From Deltaproteobacteria bacterium (lineage in GTDB: Bacteria; SAR324; NAC60-12), in contig PAZT01000034.1 in assembly GCA_002716165.1 (NCBI GenBank), positions 1 through 19,686 of the forward strand: 19,686 nucleotides of DNA. The letters run 5' to 3'. How positions within the stretch are numbered: position 1 is the stretch's first letter; each line of letters starts with the position of its first letter. The notes beneath the pieces are model-generated. The model worked only from the letters and a program-made list of their open reading frames with translations, was not told where the DNA came from and searched no databases. This document shows, piece after piece, positions 1 through 7,015 of this stretch. A program made the translations under genes and the position numbers.

Positions 1-306
1 AGAAAATCGTAGAGTGTTAATCACAGTCTCAAAGGATTCTAGTGATAGCTCTTGAGGTACCATACCAATCATTTTGCGTGCTGCACGATAATTTAATACG
101 ATATCATGCCCTGCCAAAGTGATCTTTCCGCAATTGAACTTTGAAATACCACATATGGTTGAGATTAGCGTGGTTTTACCAGCTCCATTTGGGCCTAAGA
201 GTGCCAAAATTTCAGTCTCTTTTACCCTTAAGTTTATATTTTTTAAAGCTTCAAATCCATTTGCATAATTTTTTGATAAACCTTTAATTGTTAGAAAATC
301 TCGCAT
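1..306 (-). CDS. ABC transporter ATP-binding protein, ABC-2/YadG type (partial)
   Basis: Only the first 102 codons are inside the window; the gene runs off the left edge. ATG lies at 306-304. The readable protein starts MRDFLTIKGLSKNYANG and has a Walker A motif GPNGAGKT (about residues 38-45) followed by a Q-loop region GMVPQE (about residues 82-87). The sequence after it, including the FETV motif, resembles E. coli YadG, the ATPase of a two-component ABC-2 exporter, where the permease usually sits next to the ATPase. The expected product is a cytoplasmic ATPase energising an inner-membrane exporter of unknown substrate. The signature LSGGQ, Walker B and any permease gene would lie outside the window, so the subfamily is recognised by resemblance only. 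An inverted repeat TTAAC-AGAA-GTTAA (312-325) lies just upstream of the start; its role is unknown. Confidence 0.88.
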   Translation of the reverse strand, partial: MRDFLTIKGLSKNYANGFEALKNINLRVKETEILALLGPNGAGKTTLISTICGISKFNCGKITLAGHDIVLNYRAARKMIGMVPQELSLESFETVINTLRFS

Positions 307-621
307 CTGTATTAACAGAAGTTAACTTTAAATAAAGAGTAATTTGTTTTCACTATAGATTCCTGGCATTTGCTCGCGTATTTATTTGTGGCGATATAAT
401 TAACTACGCCAAGATGCAAAGAGTTTTAACATAAAGGTAAAACCTTAGACAAAAAATCTTCGCCAATGCAGAGCACTATGTAAACTCTTTTTGACGAAGG
501 AAAAATCGAAACTTGAGATTCAGTTTACTTGAGATTGTATTGATAATGCGTATAAATTTGTGTTTTAATTAGCGTACTAATGGAAGGTCTCTCGCAAACC
601 CATGCAGTTACAAGGGTTGCG
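307..621. other. Gene-free stretch between ABC ATPase and tRNA-Leu
   Basis: I find no convincing coding region here. Visible structure is limited. A 10-base direct repeat, acttgagatt, occurs at 511-520 and 527-536. An imperfect hairpin, GCAAACCC (594-601) against GGGTTGC (614-620), sits just 3' of the tRNA on the minus strand, but no T-run follows it, so it is not a standard intrinsic terminator. It could be part of the tRNA 3' trailer. The nonamer ctctcgcaa at 589-597 recurs at the tRNA 5' end (700-708). Confidence 0.5.
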
Positions 622-706
622 TGGTGCGAGAAGGGGGACTCGAACCCCCACACCTTGCGGCACAAGATCCTAAATCTTGCGTGTCTACCAATTCCACCAC
701 TCTCGC
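622..706 (-). tRNA. tRNA-Leu, anticodon UAG, CCA encoded
   Basis: Read on the minus strand, this folds as a class II (long variable arm) tRNA. The acceptor stem is GCGAGAG with TTCTCGC (a terminal G-U pair), and the D-arm contains the GGTAGAC block. The anticodon stem CAAGA/TCTTG closes a seven-base loop TTTAGGA, giving anticodon TAG (read as UAG, for CUN leucine codons). The variable arm is built around TGCCGCAAGGTG, and the T-arm GGGGG-TTCGAGT-CCCCC is perfect. The discriminator base is A (position 625), and CCA is encoded at 624-622. At 85 bases it fits tRNA-Leu. A weak promoter-like pair, TCGACA (744-739) and TTATTT (722-717), lies upstream. Confidence 0.96.
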
Positions 707-764
707 AATTCAATCAAAATAAAATTTAGTAATTGTCATGTCGATTTGTATAAAGCAATTTAAA

Positions 765-1184
765 TTAATTGAAATATCGACTTTGTATGTTTAATTCATA
801 CTTTATTTCCACTTTTTCCTTACCAGGGTTACCCCACATCAGACAGTAATATGCTCTATTTTCAGGTTTAAATGTATAATTATATTCTGCAACTGATTCC
901 TCTTTAATTTCGTAAAAAACCTCACCTTCTTCATGATAGTGAAGGTTAAATGAAATTGGAAATTGAGAATAAAATTTAAAAAATAGCTGTTGATTACCGC
1001 TTATATCAAGACACTTTTCATAATACTTTTTAGAAGGAATAGTGACTGCCAATTTTTCCTCAGTCTTATTGGATAAATTGTGAGGCATCATTCCATCATT
1101 CTTTTCCTCAACCCAAATAGTAAAAAAATAAAGTATTATGCCAGCAAGTGAAAACGAAATTGCATATCTTTTGAAAACATCCAT
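765..1184 (-). CDS. Small membrane-anchored GOLD-like protein
   Basis: This is a 139-residue protein. One hydrophobic segment near the N-terminus (about residues 7-24) follows a short basic start, so it should be an inner-membrane anchor or uncleaved signal with the rest outside the cytoplasm. The remainder is a single small beta-rich domain. The pattern FNLHYHEEGEVFY (about residues 79-91) and the later NRAYYCLMWGNPG block (about 109-121) resemble bacterial proteins annotated as emp24/gp25L/p24 (GOLD) family. GOLD-like beta sandwiches usually bind proteins or lipids, but no function is known for these small bacterial forms. It lies 74 bases downstream of the kinase gene on the same strand and may share its transcript. 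The GOLD assignment is by motif resemblance only. Confidence 0.75.
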   Translation of the reverse strand: MDVFKRYAISFSLAGIILYFFTIWVEEKNDGMMPHNLSNKTEEKLAVTIPSKKYYEKCLDISGNQQLFFKFYSQFPISFNLHYHEEGEVFYEIKEESVAEYNYTFKPENRAYYCLMWGNPGKEKVEIKYELNIQSRYFN

Positions 1185-1258
1185 AGATGAAAATCAAAAC
1201 TTAAAAATAAGTAGTTTTCAGATAAAATTTATAATCAAATAAAAATTAGTATTCTTTA

Positions 1259-1855
1259 TTATAACTCATTTTTGCTTAAAAAGTCATCGATAAACAAATC
1301 TAGACGAGTCTGAAAATTATTTTCGACAATTAAATTTGAATATTTTTTTGTGGGTAAAATATATTCAAAATAAGCTGGACGAACAAACTTGAGAAATTGA
1401 TTAAGACTGTATTCGGCAGTTACATTATGTTCACGAACATCTCTTATACATCTTCTACAAACAGCAACGTCTAAAGGAGAATCCATAAAAAATGAAAAAG
1501 AAATTAGCTCCCTGATTTTTGATAAAAACAAAACATGTAGTCCTTCTATAACTAAATATTCCTCAGGAATAATTTCTGTAAAGCCCGACTCACGCTTTCC
1601 TTTTTGATAGCCAAAATGTGGCATTTTCACAGATTTTCCTGCCATCATCTGATCTAAATGCTTATAGTAAAGTTCAAAATCAAAAGCGTGAGGAGAATCA
1701 AAATCATATTTGTTATTTGGAATCTGATCCGGCCGATCTTTGTAGTATAAGTCAAGGGGAAGAACTGCTGTTTTTTTCTTTAGGCGTTCAACAAGCAAAT
1801 TAGTGAATAAAGTTTTTCCACAACCTGAACCACCTGTGATAGCAATAATTTTCAC
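1259..1855 (-). CDS. udk: Uridine kinase-like P-loop kinase
   Basis: This 198-residue protein of the uridine kinase/phosphoribulokinase family would phosphorylate uridine or cytidine to the monophosphate (pyrimidine salvage) in the cytoplasm. Visible motifs are Walker A GGSGCGKT (residues 8-15), DLYYKD (about 35-40), the family's FDSPHAFDFELYYKHL block (about 52-67), IEGLH (about 103-107) in the Walker B region, and the RRCIRDV lid motif (about 134-140) followed by FLKFVRPAYFEYILPTKKY, which matches the conserved uridine-kinase C-terminal helix region. The start is GTG at 1855; its GTGA overlaps the TGA stop of the upstream gene, so translation is probably coupled. The protein is slightly shorter than typical Udk (about 205-215 residues). 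The exact nucleoside is not proven; related family members use other small substrates. Confidence 0.87.
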   Translation of the reverse strand: MKIIAITGGSGCGKTLFTNLLVERLKKKTAVLPLDLYYKDRPDQIPNNKYDFDSPHAFDFELYYKHLDQMMAGKSVKMPHFGYQKGKRESGFTEIIPEEYLVIEGLHVLFLSKIRELISFSFFMDSPLDVAVCRRCIRDVREHNVTAEYSLNQFLKFVRPAYFEYILPTKKYSNLIVENNFQTRLDLFIDDFLSKNEL

Positions 1856-2286
1856 TTTTCTTCAGTTCCCATAAAAATACTTTTATCTTTTAAAGTATCC
1901 AATTTACGAGTTTCACTGCTTTCCAGCTCATTTATAATATCCATTACTGACAAATATCGTTCTCGAATTACAATTTTTTTTTTGGCGAGAGACTCTTTTT
2001 TTTGCCGAAGCTTTTCCTGTTCAAGAAAATCCCAAACATTAACAGGCTTACCCTCATTTGTAACACTGATTTCCCTTATTTGTTTTTCAGAAAAACCTGA
2101 TTTTTTTGCTGCCTCAAGTAAGGCCTGCATTTCCTTAACAAATTTCTGCCTATCCCTTTCAGCCTTGACCTCCTTTTCATTATTTTCTAAATAGCTTTGG
2201 GAAAAAATTTTTTTGTTTGTCAATAATGGAAAATCTAATGATATAAAAGAAAAAAACATAACAAGAAGAAAAAAAGTACGATGCAT
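1852..2286 (-). CDS. Secreted coiled-coil hypothetical protein
   Basis: I do not recognise a family for this 144-residue protein. It begins with a hydrophobic stretch (about residues 4-22) that looks like a signal peptide or membrane anchor, then is rich in Lys, Glu, Arg and Gln (about residues 33-125) with heptad-like spacing, suggesting long helices or coiled coil. A short segment, GFSEKQIREISVTNEGKPVN (about 64-83), breaks the charged helices and is the most domain-like part. ATG lies at 2286-2284, and the stop overlaps the GTG start of the kinase gene by four bases, so the two genes are co-expressed. The first gene of this minus-strand group begins 180 bases from the divergent lipoprotein gene, and a shared divergent control region is likely. 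Function unknown. Confidence 0.72.
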   Translation of the reverse strand: MHRTFFLLVMFFSFISLDFPLLTNKKIFSQSYLENNEKEVKAERDRQKFVKEMQALLEAAKKSGFSEKQIREISVTNEGKPVNVWDFLEQEKLRQKKESLAKKKIVIRERYLSVMDIINELESSETRKLDTLKDKSIFMGTEEK

Positions 2287-2322
2287 TAGAAATTTTTTGA
2301 GTATGAATTATGCATTATTGCT

Positions 2323-2352
2323 TTGACACTATGATTAAAAAGCAAATTTTAT
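2323..2352 (+). promoter_or_regulatory. Candidate sigma-70-type promoter for the TPR lipoprotein gene
   Basis: TTGACA (2323-2328) is a perfect -35 box, and TTTTAT (2347-2352) lies 18 bases downstream as a poor -10. It faces the lipoprotein gene and would give a leader of about 105 bases. That leader contains a perfect small hairpin, CCTATA-TGCTAG-TATAGG (2386-2403). Sequence match only. Confidence 0.35.
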
Positions 2353-2385
2353 AGAATAATTATGCAAGCCCTGAGCAAAAATAAG

Positions 2386-2403
2386 CCTATATGCTAGTAT
2401 AGG
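2386..2403. repeat. 6-bp perfect inverted repeat in the divergent intergenic region
   Basis: CCTATA and TATAGG flank a six-base loop. The repeat sits midway between the divergent starts at 2286 and 2466, where an operator could act on both genes, and is followed by an A/T-rich tract that includes AAAAATTTTT-like sequence. It could equally be chance in AT-rich DNA. Confidence 0.35.
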
Positions 2404-2465
2404 AATTAAAAATTTTTCAAGGCTTCAACTAACTGGATAAAAATTTTTGCCATTTATTTTTTTCA

Positions 2466-3047
2466 ATGTCCACAAAGCAGCCTGAAATTAAATTAGGATT
2501 GTTTTTGCTCTTAATGATTCCTCTTATAATGGGAGCATGCACAAATGAGACGCAAATCCGAAAATCTGCATTAAAATATTTTAATGAAGGTAACTCTGCT
2601 CTGAAACACAGAGATTACCAGTCTGCTATATGGCACTACCAGAAGGCAATAAGCTTAGATAGTGAAACTCCGAATTTTCATTATAATCTGGGTTTGACAT
2701 ATTTCGAAATAGGAAACTTCAAGGAATCAATTGCTTCTTTCAGACGCGTAGAAATGATGGTTCCAAATCAATCAGACACATACTACAATCTCGCACTTGC
2801 TTACAACAAGATATCTGAGAGCCGTATGGCGGACTTTTATTACAACAGATACCAAGATATGTTGAGTTTAAGAAAAGCTCAGGAAAGAATAAAAAAGTTG
2901 AGGCAAGAGCAAGAGAGGGAAAAGAAAATTTCTGAATCTGAAGCCAAAAAGGCAGGGTTTAAGAATAAAACTGCTTTATCTACAAAAAATCCCCCACAAG
3001 ATAAAAAATCAAAAAAATCGGAAACAGGTATTCCCAACTGGGAATAA
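2466..3047 (+). CDS. TPR-repeat lipoprotein
   Basis: This is a 193-residue protein. A basic start and hydrophobic core (about residues 9-22) end in a lipobox-like IMGAC with Cys25, so it is a predicted lipoprotein. Three tetratricopeptide-type repeats follow (about residues 33-66, 67-100 and 101-134), with typical features such as ALKYFNEGNSALKHRDYQSA, HYNLGLTYFEIGNFKESI and YYNLALAY. TPRs form a helical scaffold for protein-protein contacts. The last 55 residues are highly basic and Lys/Glu/Gln-rich (coiled or disordered), which is unusual for a pure scaffold and may contact other envelope components or nucleic acid. There is no clear Shine-Dalgarno before the ATG. The downstream gene begins 194 bases on, and a role in cell envelope assembly is only inference. 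Confidence 0.85.
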   Translation: MSTKQPEIKLGLFLLLMIPLIMGACTNETQIRKSALKYFNEGNSALKHRDYQSAIWHYQKAISLDSETPNFHYNLGLTYFEIGNFKESIASFRRVEMMVPNQSDTYYNLALAYNKISESRMADFYYNRYQDMLSLRKAQERIKKLRQEQEREKKISESEAKKAGFKNKTALSTKNPPQDKKSKKSETGIPNWE

Positions 3048-3162
3048 TTAATTAAATAAAAGTACCTCAAGTTAACATTTTATAGCAAATTTATGATTCT
3101 TAGGAAGAAATCTTTTTGTCTTTAAATTTAAATCTTGGCAAAAAACTCCACAGATAGAATCC

Positions 3163-3191
3163 TTGAGTCTTTGAGTCTGAAAAGCTAGGAT
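3163..3191 (+). promoter_or_regulatory. purH: Candidate promoter with tandem octamer upstream of AICAR transformylase
   Basis: The octamer ttgagtct is directly tandem at 3163-3170 and 3171-3178. The first copy supplies a TTGAGT -35-like box, 17 bases before TAGGAT (3186-3191). Both boxes match the consensus at only four of six positions. A Shine-Dalgarno-like AGGA lies at 3227-3230, eleven bases before the ATG at 3242. Confidence 0.28.
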
Positions 3192-3241
3192 TAGTATTTT
3201 TTTATTTAGACACTCCCAATATTTAATTAGGATGGTATTAA

Positions 3242-4441
3242 ATGACTTACGGGTCACATAAATATCTACATCAGTTGGAGCTGAAGTATGGCTGCAATCC
3301 TTACCAAAAACCTGCAGCAGTACTTTCAATTAACGAACAAGGGCTACCTTACGAAGTCCTGAATGGTCGACCAGGATACATTAATTTGCTGGATGCTCTA
3401 AACGCATGGCAACTAGTACATGAGCTTGATCAAGTTCTGGATCTTCCTGCAGCAGCATCGTTCAAGCATGTAAGTCCTTCTGGAACAGCGGTAAGTGTTC
3501 CTCTAGATGATAAATTATCAGATGCATACGGATGCAAAGACTTTAGCCTTTCACCTCTTGCAACAGCATATGTCAGAGCTCGTGGGGCTGATCCTTTGTC
3601 ATCATTTGGAGATTTTATTGCTCTTAGCAGAAAAGTTGATATAAGTACTGCTAGGATAATTCGTAAAAATATTTCTGATGGAATAATTGCTCCAGGATAT
3701 GACTCTGATGCTTTAAATCTTATAAAGGAGAAAAAAAATGGAGAATATGTAATTTTGAAAGCTGATCTAGAATATACGGCTCCAAAAATTGAGTACAGGG
3801 AGTTAAATGGTGTGGTCTTTTCTCAACCTCGAAATGCAATTAAAATTAATAAAAATTCTTTGTTGGCAAAAGTTGTAACCAAAAATAAAGAAATACCTGC
3901 AGATGCAGCACGTGATTTAATAATTTCTTCAATTACGCTGAAATATACTCAGTCTAACTCAGTAGGTTACGCCCTGGATGGCCAGATGATTGGCATTGGG
4001 GCAGGTCAACAAAGCCGTATTGACTGTACTAAACTTGCTGGACGGAAAGCTGAAACATGGTACTTGCGGCAACATCCAAAGGTTCTAAAACTTCCATTTT
4101 TGGAAAATATAGCTAGCTTGGAACGCACAAATGCTCGGGTATTGTTTATTGAAGGAGGAATGACAGATAAAGAACTGCAAAACTGGCAGGCCCTGTTTGA
4201 AACTCCACTTAACCCCCTTACTCATGAAGAAAAATCTGAATGGCTGACCAAACTCAATGGGGTATGTTTGTCTTCGGACGCTTTTTTTCCCTTTAGAGAT
4301 AATGTTGACCAAGCATCAAAGCGCGGCGTAAGTTTCATTGTTCAGCCTGGAGGTAGTATAAGAGATGATGAAGTAATCAAGGCAGCAGATGAATATGGTA
4401 TGGCAATGGCATTTTCAGGCATGCGACTTTTTTATCATTAA
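3242..4441 (+). CDS. purH: Stand-alone AICAR transformylase (PurH C-terminal domain only)
   Basis: This 399-residue enzyme transfers a formyl group from 10-formyl-THF to AICAR, the ninth step of de novo purine synthesis. Family motifs run through the protein: KYGCNPYQKPA (15-25), the catalytic Lys-His in ASFKHVSPSGTAV (Lys75, His76), ARGADPLSSFGDFIALS (113-129), and near the end SSDAFFPFRDNVDQA, VQPGGSIRDDEVI and a terminal GMRLFYH. Ordinary PurH has about 510-530 residues with an N-terminal MGS-like IMP cyclohydrolase domain. That domain is absent here, and nothing upstream in frame could encode it. The region AETWYLRQHPKVLKLPF, with the segment after it, is typical of the single-domain form. 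A separate IMP cyclohydrolase must be encoded elsewhere. The gene probably starts the plus-strand block that continues with GST and glnS. Confidence 0.93.
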   Translation: MTYGSHKYLHQLELKYGCNPYQKPAAVLSINEQGLPYEVLNGRPGYINLLDALNAWQLVHELDQVLDLPAAASFKHVSPSGTAVSVPLDDKLSDAYGCKDFSLSPLATAYVRARGADPLSSFGDFIALSRKVDISTARIIRKNISDGIIAPGYDSDALNLIKEKKNGEYVILKADLEYTAPKIEYRELNGVVFSQPRNAIKINKNSLLAKVVTKNKEIPADAARDLIISSITLKYTQSNSVGYALDGQMIGIGAGQQSRIDCTKLAGRKAETWYLRQHPKVLKLPFLENIASLERTNARVLFIEGGMTDKELQNWQALFETPLNPLTHEEKSEWLTKLNGVCLSSDAFFPFRDNVDQASKRGVSFIVQPGGSIRDDEVIKAADEYGMAMAFSGMRLFYH

Positions 4442-4578
4442 CAGATAGAAGTATTAAAGTCCTTGAATAAAACTTGGAATCATTACACGTCAAAATAAGA
4501 GACATTTTTTGAAAAAAAATGTAATCATTAAAACAGCATTTTTTGAGAATTTGAAAAATTAAAATTATTGGGTAAAAA
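4442..4578. other. Spacer with A/T hairpin between AICAR transformylase and GST
   Basis: This 137-base AT-rich spacer holds an acattttt/aaaaatgt inverted repeat near 4502-4522. It could be a weak transcription attenuator, but it has no GC stem, so I do not call it a terminator. Confidence 0.25.
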
Positions 4579-5262
4579 ATGATAAAAATGTACGACTTGG
4601 CCGGGGCAGATGAAAATAGAAGATTCAGTCCCTACTGCTGGAGAATTCGAATGGCACTTGCCCACAAAGGTCTGGAAGTAGAGTATTTGCCTTGGCACTT
4701 CGTGGAAAAAGATAAAATTAAATTTTCTGGTCAAGGAAAAGTCCCAGTTTTGATTGATGGAAGCAATACTATTGCAGACTCATGGGAAATATCAAAATAC
4801 TTGGAGAGCACATATCCTGAAAGACCTTCATTGAAAATGGATAATGGAGAAGTGATGTTTATAAAATTTTGGACTGAAACTGTTTTACATCCAGAAATAC
4901 TTAAACTTCTTGTATTAGACATTCACGACAATCTGAGTCCTGAAGATCAACCATATTTTCGTGAGACCCGCGAAAAAAGGTTCGGGCTAACTCTGGAACA
5001 AGTTGTGGTAAATAGACAAGAACGTCTGCCTCGAATTCAGAAAATACTCACCCCATTGCGTTCAACACTTTCAAAACAGAAATATTTATCAGGTGAAACT
5101 CCCGGATTTTCTGATTATATTGTGTTTGGTGCATTTCAATGGGCTCGATGCATGTCAGGTTTTTTAATTCTTAATGCTGATGACATTATATATAAATGGC
5201 GTGATAAAATGCTCAATATGCACGAAGGACTTGCATTAAGTGCAGTTGGTTATCCTATTTAA
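4579..5262 (+). CDS. Glutathione S-transferase family protein, LigE-like
   Basis: This is a 227-residue cytoplasmic protein. The N-terminal thioredoxin-fold domain shows YDLAGADENRRFSPYCWRIR (about residues 5-24), where SPYCWR is the glutathione-site helix start seen in LigE-type beta-etherases, and GKVPVLIDGSNTIADSWEIS (about 53-72), containing the conserved cis-Pro (VPVL) and the glutathione gamma-Glu contact (DSW). The C-terminal helical domain ends with GFSDYIVFGAFQWARCMSG, the usual GST capping-box region. LigE-like proteins are common in marine bacteria that have no lignin pathway, so ether cleavage should not be assumed; conjugation, reduction or detoxification is possible. An in-frame ATG three codons later (4588) is a credible alternative start, since many relatives begin MxLYDL. 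It precedes glnS by about 30 bases and is probably co-transcribed. Confidence 0.88.
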   Translation: MIKMYDLAGADENRRFSPYCWRIRMALAHKGLEVEYLPWHFVEKDKIKFSGQGKVPVLIDGSNTIADSWEISKYLESTYPERPSLKMDNGEVMFIKFWTETVLHPEILKLLVLDIHDNLSPEDQPYFRETREKRFGLTLEQVVVNRQERLPRIQKILTPLRSTLSKQKYLSGETPGFSDYIVFGAFQWARCMSGFLILNADDIIYKWRDKMLNMHEGLALSAVGYPI

Positions 5263-5294
5263 TCTTTCTATCCTCCTACTAACTAATTTTGAAA

Positions 5295-6992
5295 ATGAAT
5301 AAAAGTAATTCTCCTGACCTTCCGGCAATAGATTTTATACGTAGTATTATACGAGAAGATTTGGAATCTGGTAAACATCAGAGCCTTGTTACACGATTTC
5401 CTCCGGAACCAAATGGTCATTTGCATATTGGTCATGCTAAATCAATTCAGCTAAATTTTGGCACTGCTGAGGAGTTTAAAGGAATCTGTTTCATGCGGTT
5501 TGATGACACAAACCCACTCAAAGAAGAAGAGGAGTATGTAGAAGGAATTTTAGAGGATGTAAAATGGATGGGCTATGAATGGAAAGAAAGACTTACTTAC
5601 GCTTCTGATTATTTTGAAAAGCTTTATGAATTTGCTGAAGAATTAATCAAAAAGGGTAAAGCTTATGTTGAAAGCCAGAGCGCGGAGGAAATAAGGAGGA
5701 CACGTGGAACATTAACTGAACCAGGGATTAACAGTCCATACAGAGACCGTGGGTTTGAAGAAAGTCTCACCCTTTTCAGACAGATGCGCGCGGGCAAGTT
5801 TGATGATGGTGCCCATGTTTTACGTGCAAAAATTGACATGACATCGCCAAACATAAATATGCGAGATCCTGTACTCTACCGTATCCGTAAAGTTATTCAT
5901 CAGCGTACGGGTAAAAAATGGTGTATTTATCCATTATATGATTTTACTCATGGCTTGTCAGATGCGATTGAGGGTGTAACACATTCACTCTGCACACTTG
6001 AATTCGAAGATCATCGTCCTCTTTATGAATGGATACTGGCAGAAGTAACTGCTCCTTGTATTCCTCGTCAAATTGAATTCTCCCGTCTAAATCTTCTCCA
6101 TACCGTACTTAGCAAAAGAAAGCTAATAAAACTTGTTGAAGATGGATATGTAAGCGGTTGGGATGATCCCCGCATGCTTACCCTTTCGGGTCTTAGACGC
6201 AGGGGTTACCCTCCTTCTGCGATACGGTTGTTTTGTGAGCGTATCGGAATTTCAAAAAGTGAGAATAACATTGAAATGAGTGTTTTGGAAAATTGTGCAC
6301 GTGAAATTTTGGACAAAACATCACCTCGTTTGATGTGCGTTTTGAAACCACTGAAAGTCGTTATTACAAATTATCCAGAAGACAAAACAGAGAATTTTCA
6401 TCCTGCAAAACATCCAAAAAAACCAGAAATGGGAACACGTAAGGTTCCTTTTTCTAGGGAAATTTATATTGAATATGAAGATTTTCGTGAAGATCCTCCA
6501 CCAAATTATTTTAGGTTTGCTCCGGGGAAAGAAGTCCGCCTACGTTACGCCTATGTAATTCGCTGTGATAAAGTAATTTACGACTCAACGGGTAGAGTAT
6601 CTGAACTGCACTGCACGTATGATCCAAAAACAAGATCTGGAGCAAAAACTGAAGGGAGAAAAGTAAAAGGGATTATTCACTGGGTTTCAGCAAAAAATTT
6701 TATTCAAGTTGAAGTTCGTTTATACGACCGCCTTTTCGCAAAACCAATACCAGGAAGCGATGATCCAGAAGGCAATTTTCTAAATGATATCAACCATAAT
6801 TCAATTGATATTCTTTCTGAATGTAAGTTAGAGCCTGAAATAATGACATCAGCAAATAAGGAAGTTTTTCAATTTGAAAGGATTGGCTATTTCTTCAAGG
6901 ATCCAAAAGATTCTCTCGAAGATACCATGGTCTTTAATCGCACAGTAACCCTTCGTGATGCTTGGGAAAAGCTAGAACAAGAACAACACTGA
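5295..6992 (+). CDS. glnS: Glutamine-tRNA ligase (GlnRS)
   Basis: This class I aminoacyl-tRNA synthetase charges tRNA-Gln with glutamine in the cytoplasm. From the ATG at 5295 it has 565 residues; a TTG two codons earlier (5289) is also in frame but less likely. The HIGH motif is in FPPEPNGHLHIGHAKS and the KMSKS-equivalent is VLSKRK (273-278, numbered from the TTG). Other hallmarks are FDDTNP, the LYDFTHGLSDAIEGVTHSLC block, and WDDPRMLTLSGLRRRGYPP. The C-terminal half is the two-beta-barrel anticodon-binding region, including the AKNFIQVEVRLYDRLF segment. Length is normal (about 550-570). Its presence means tRNA-Gln is charged directly, as in Gammaproteobacteria and some delta-like groups, rather than only through GatCAB. 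No strong Shine-Dalgarno is visible. Confidence 0.97.
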   Translation: MNKSNSPDLPAIDFIRSIIREDLESGKHQSLVTRFPPEPNGHLHIGHAKSIQLNFGTAEEFKGICFMRFDDTNPLKEEEEYVEGILEDVKWMGYEWKERLTYASDYFEKLYEFAEELIKKGKAYVESQSAEEIRRTRGTLTEPGINSPYRDRGFEESLTLFRQMRAGKFDDGAHVLRAKIDMTSPNINMRDPVLYRIRKVIHQRTGKKWCIYPLYDFTHGLSDAIEGVTHSLCTLEFEDHRPLYEWILAEVTAPCIPRQIEFSRLNLLHTVLSKRKLIKLVEDGYVSGWDDPRMLTLSGLRRRGYPPSAIRLFCERIGISKSENNIEMSVLENCAREILDKTSPRLMCVLKPLKVVITNYPEDKTENFHPAKHPKKPEMGTRKVPFSREIYIEYEDFREDPPPNYFRFAPGKEVRLRYAYVIRCDKVIYDSTGRVSELHCTYDPKTRSGAKTEGRKVKGIIHWVSAKNFIQVEVRLYDRLFAKPIPGSDDPEGNFLNDINHNSIDILSECKLEPEIMTSANKEVFQFERIGYFFKDPKDSLEDTMVFNRTVTLRDAWEKLEQEQH

Positions 6993-7015
6993 TATAAACC
7001 CGAGAACAGAAGCTG

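Noticed and set aside
594..620. Intrinsic terminator after tRNA-Leu
   Set aside because: The stem has a bulge and no T-run follows in the direction of transcription.
525..713. 62-codon minus-strand open frame over the tRNA-Leu
   Set aside because: It runs through the full tRNA gene, which has perfect arms and an encoded CCA; the peptide has no recognisable features.
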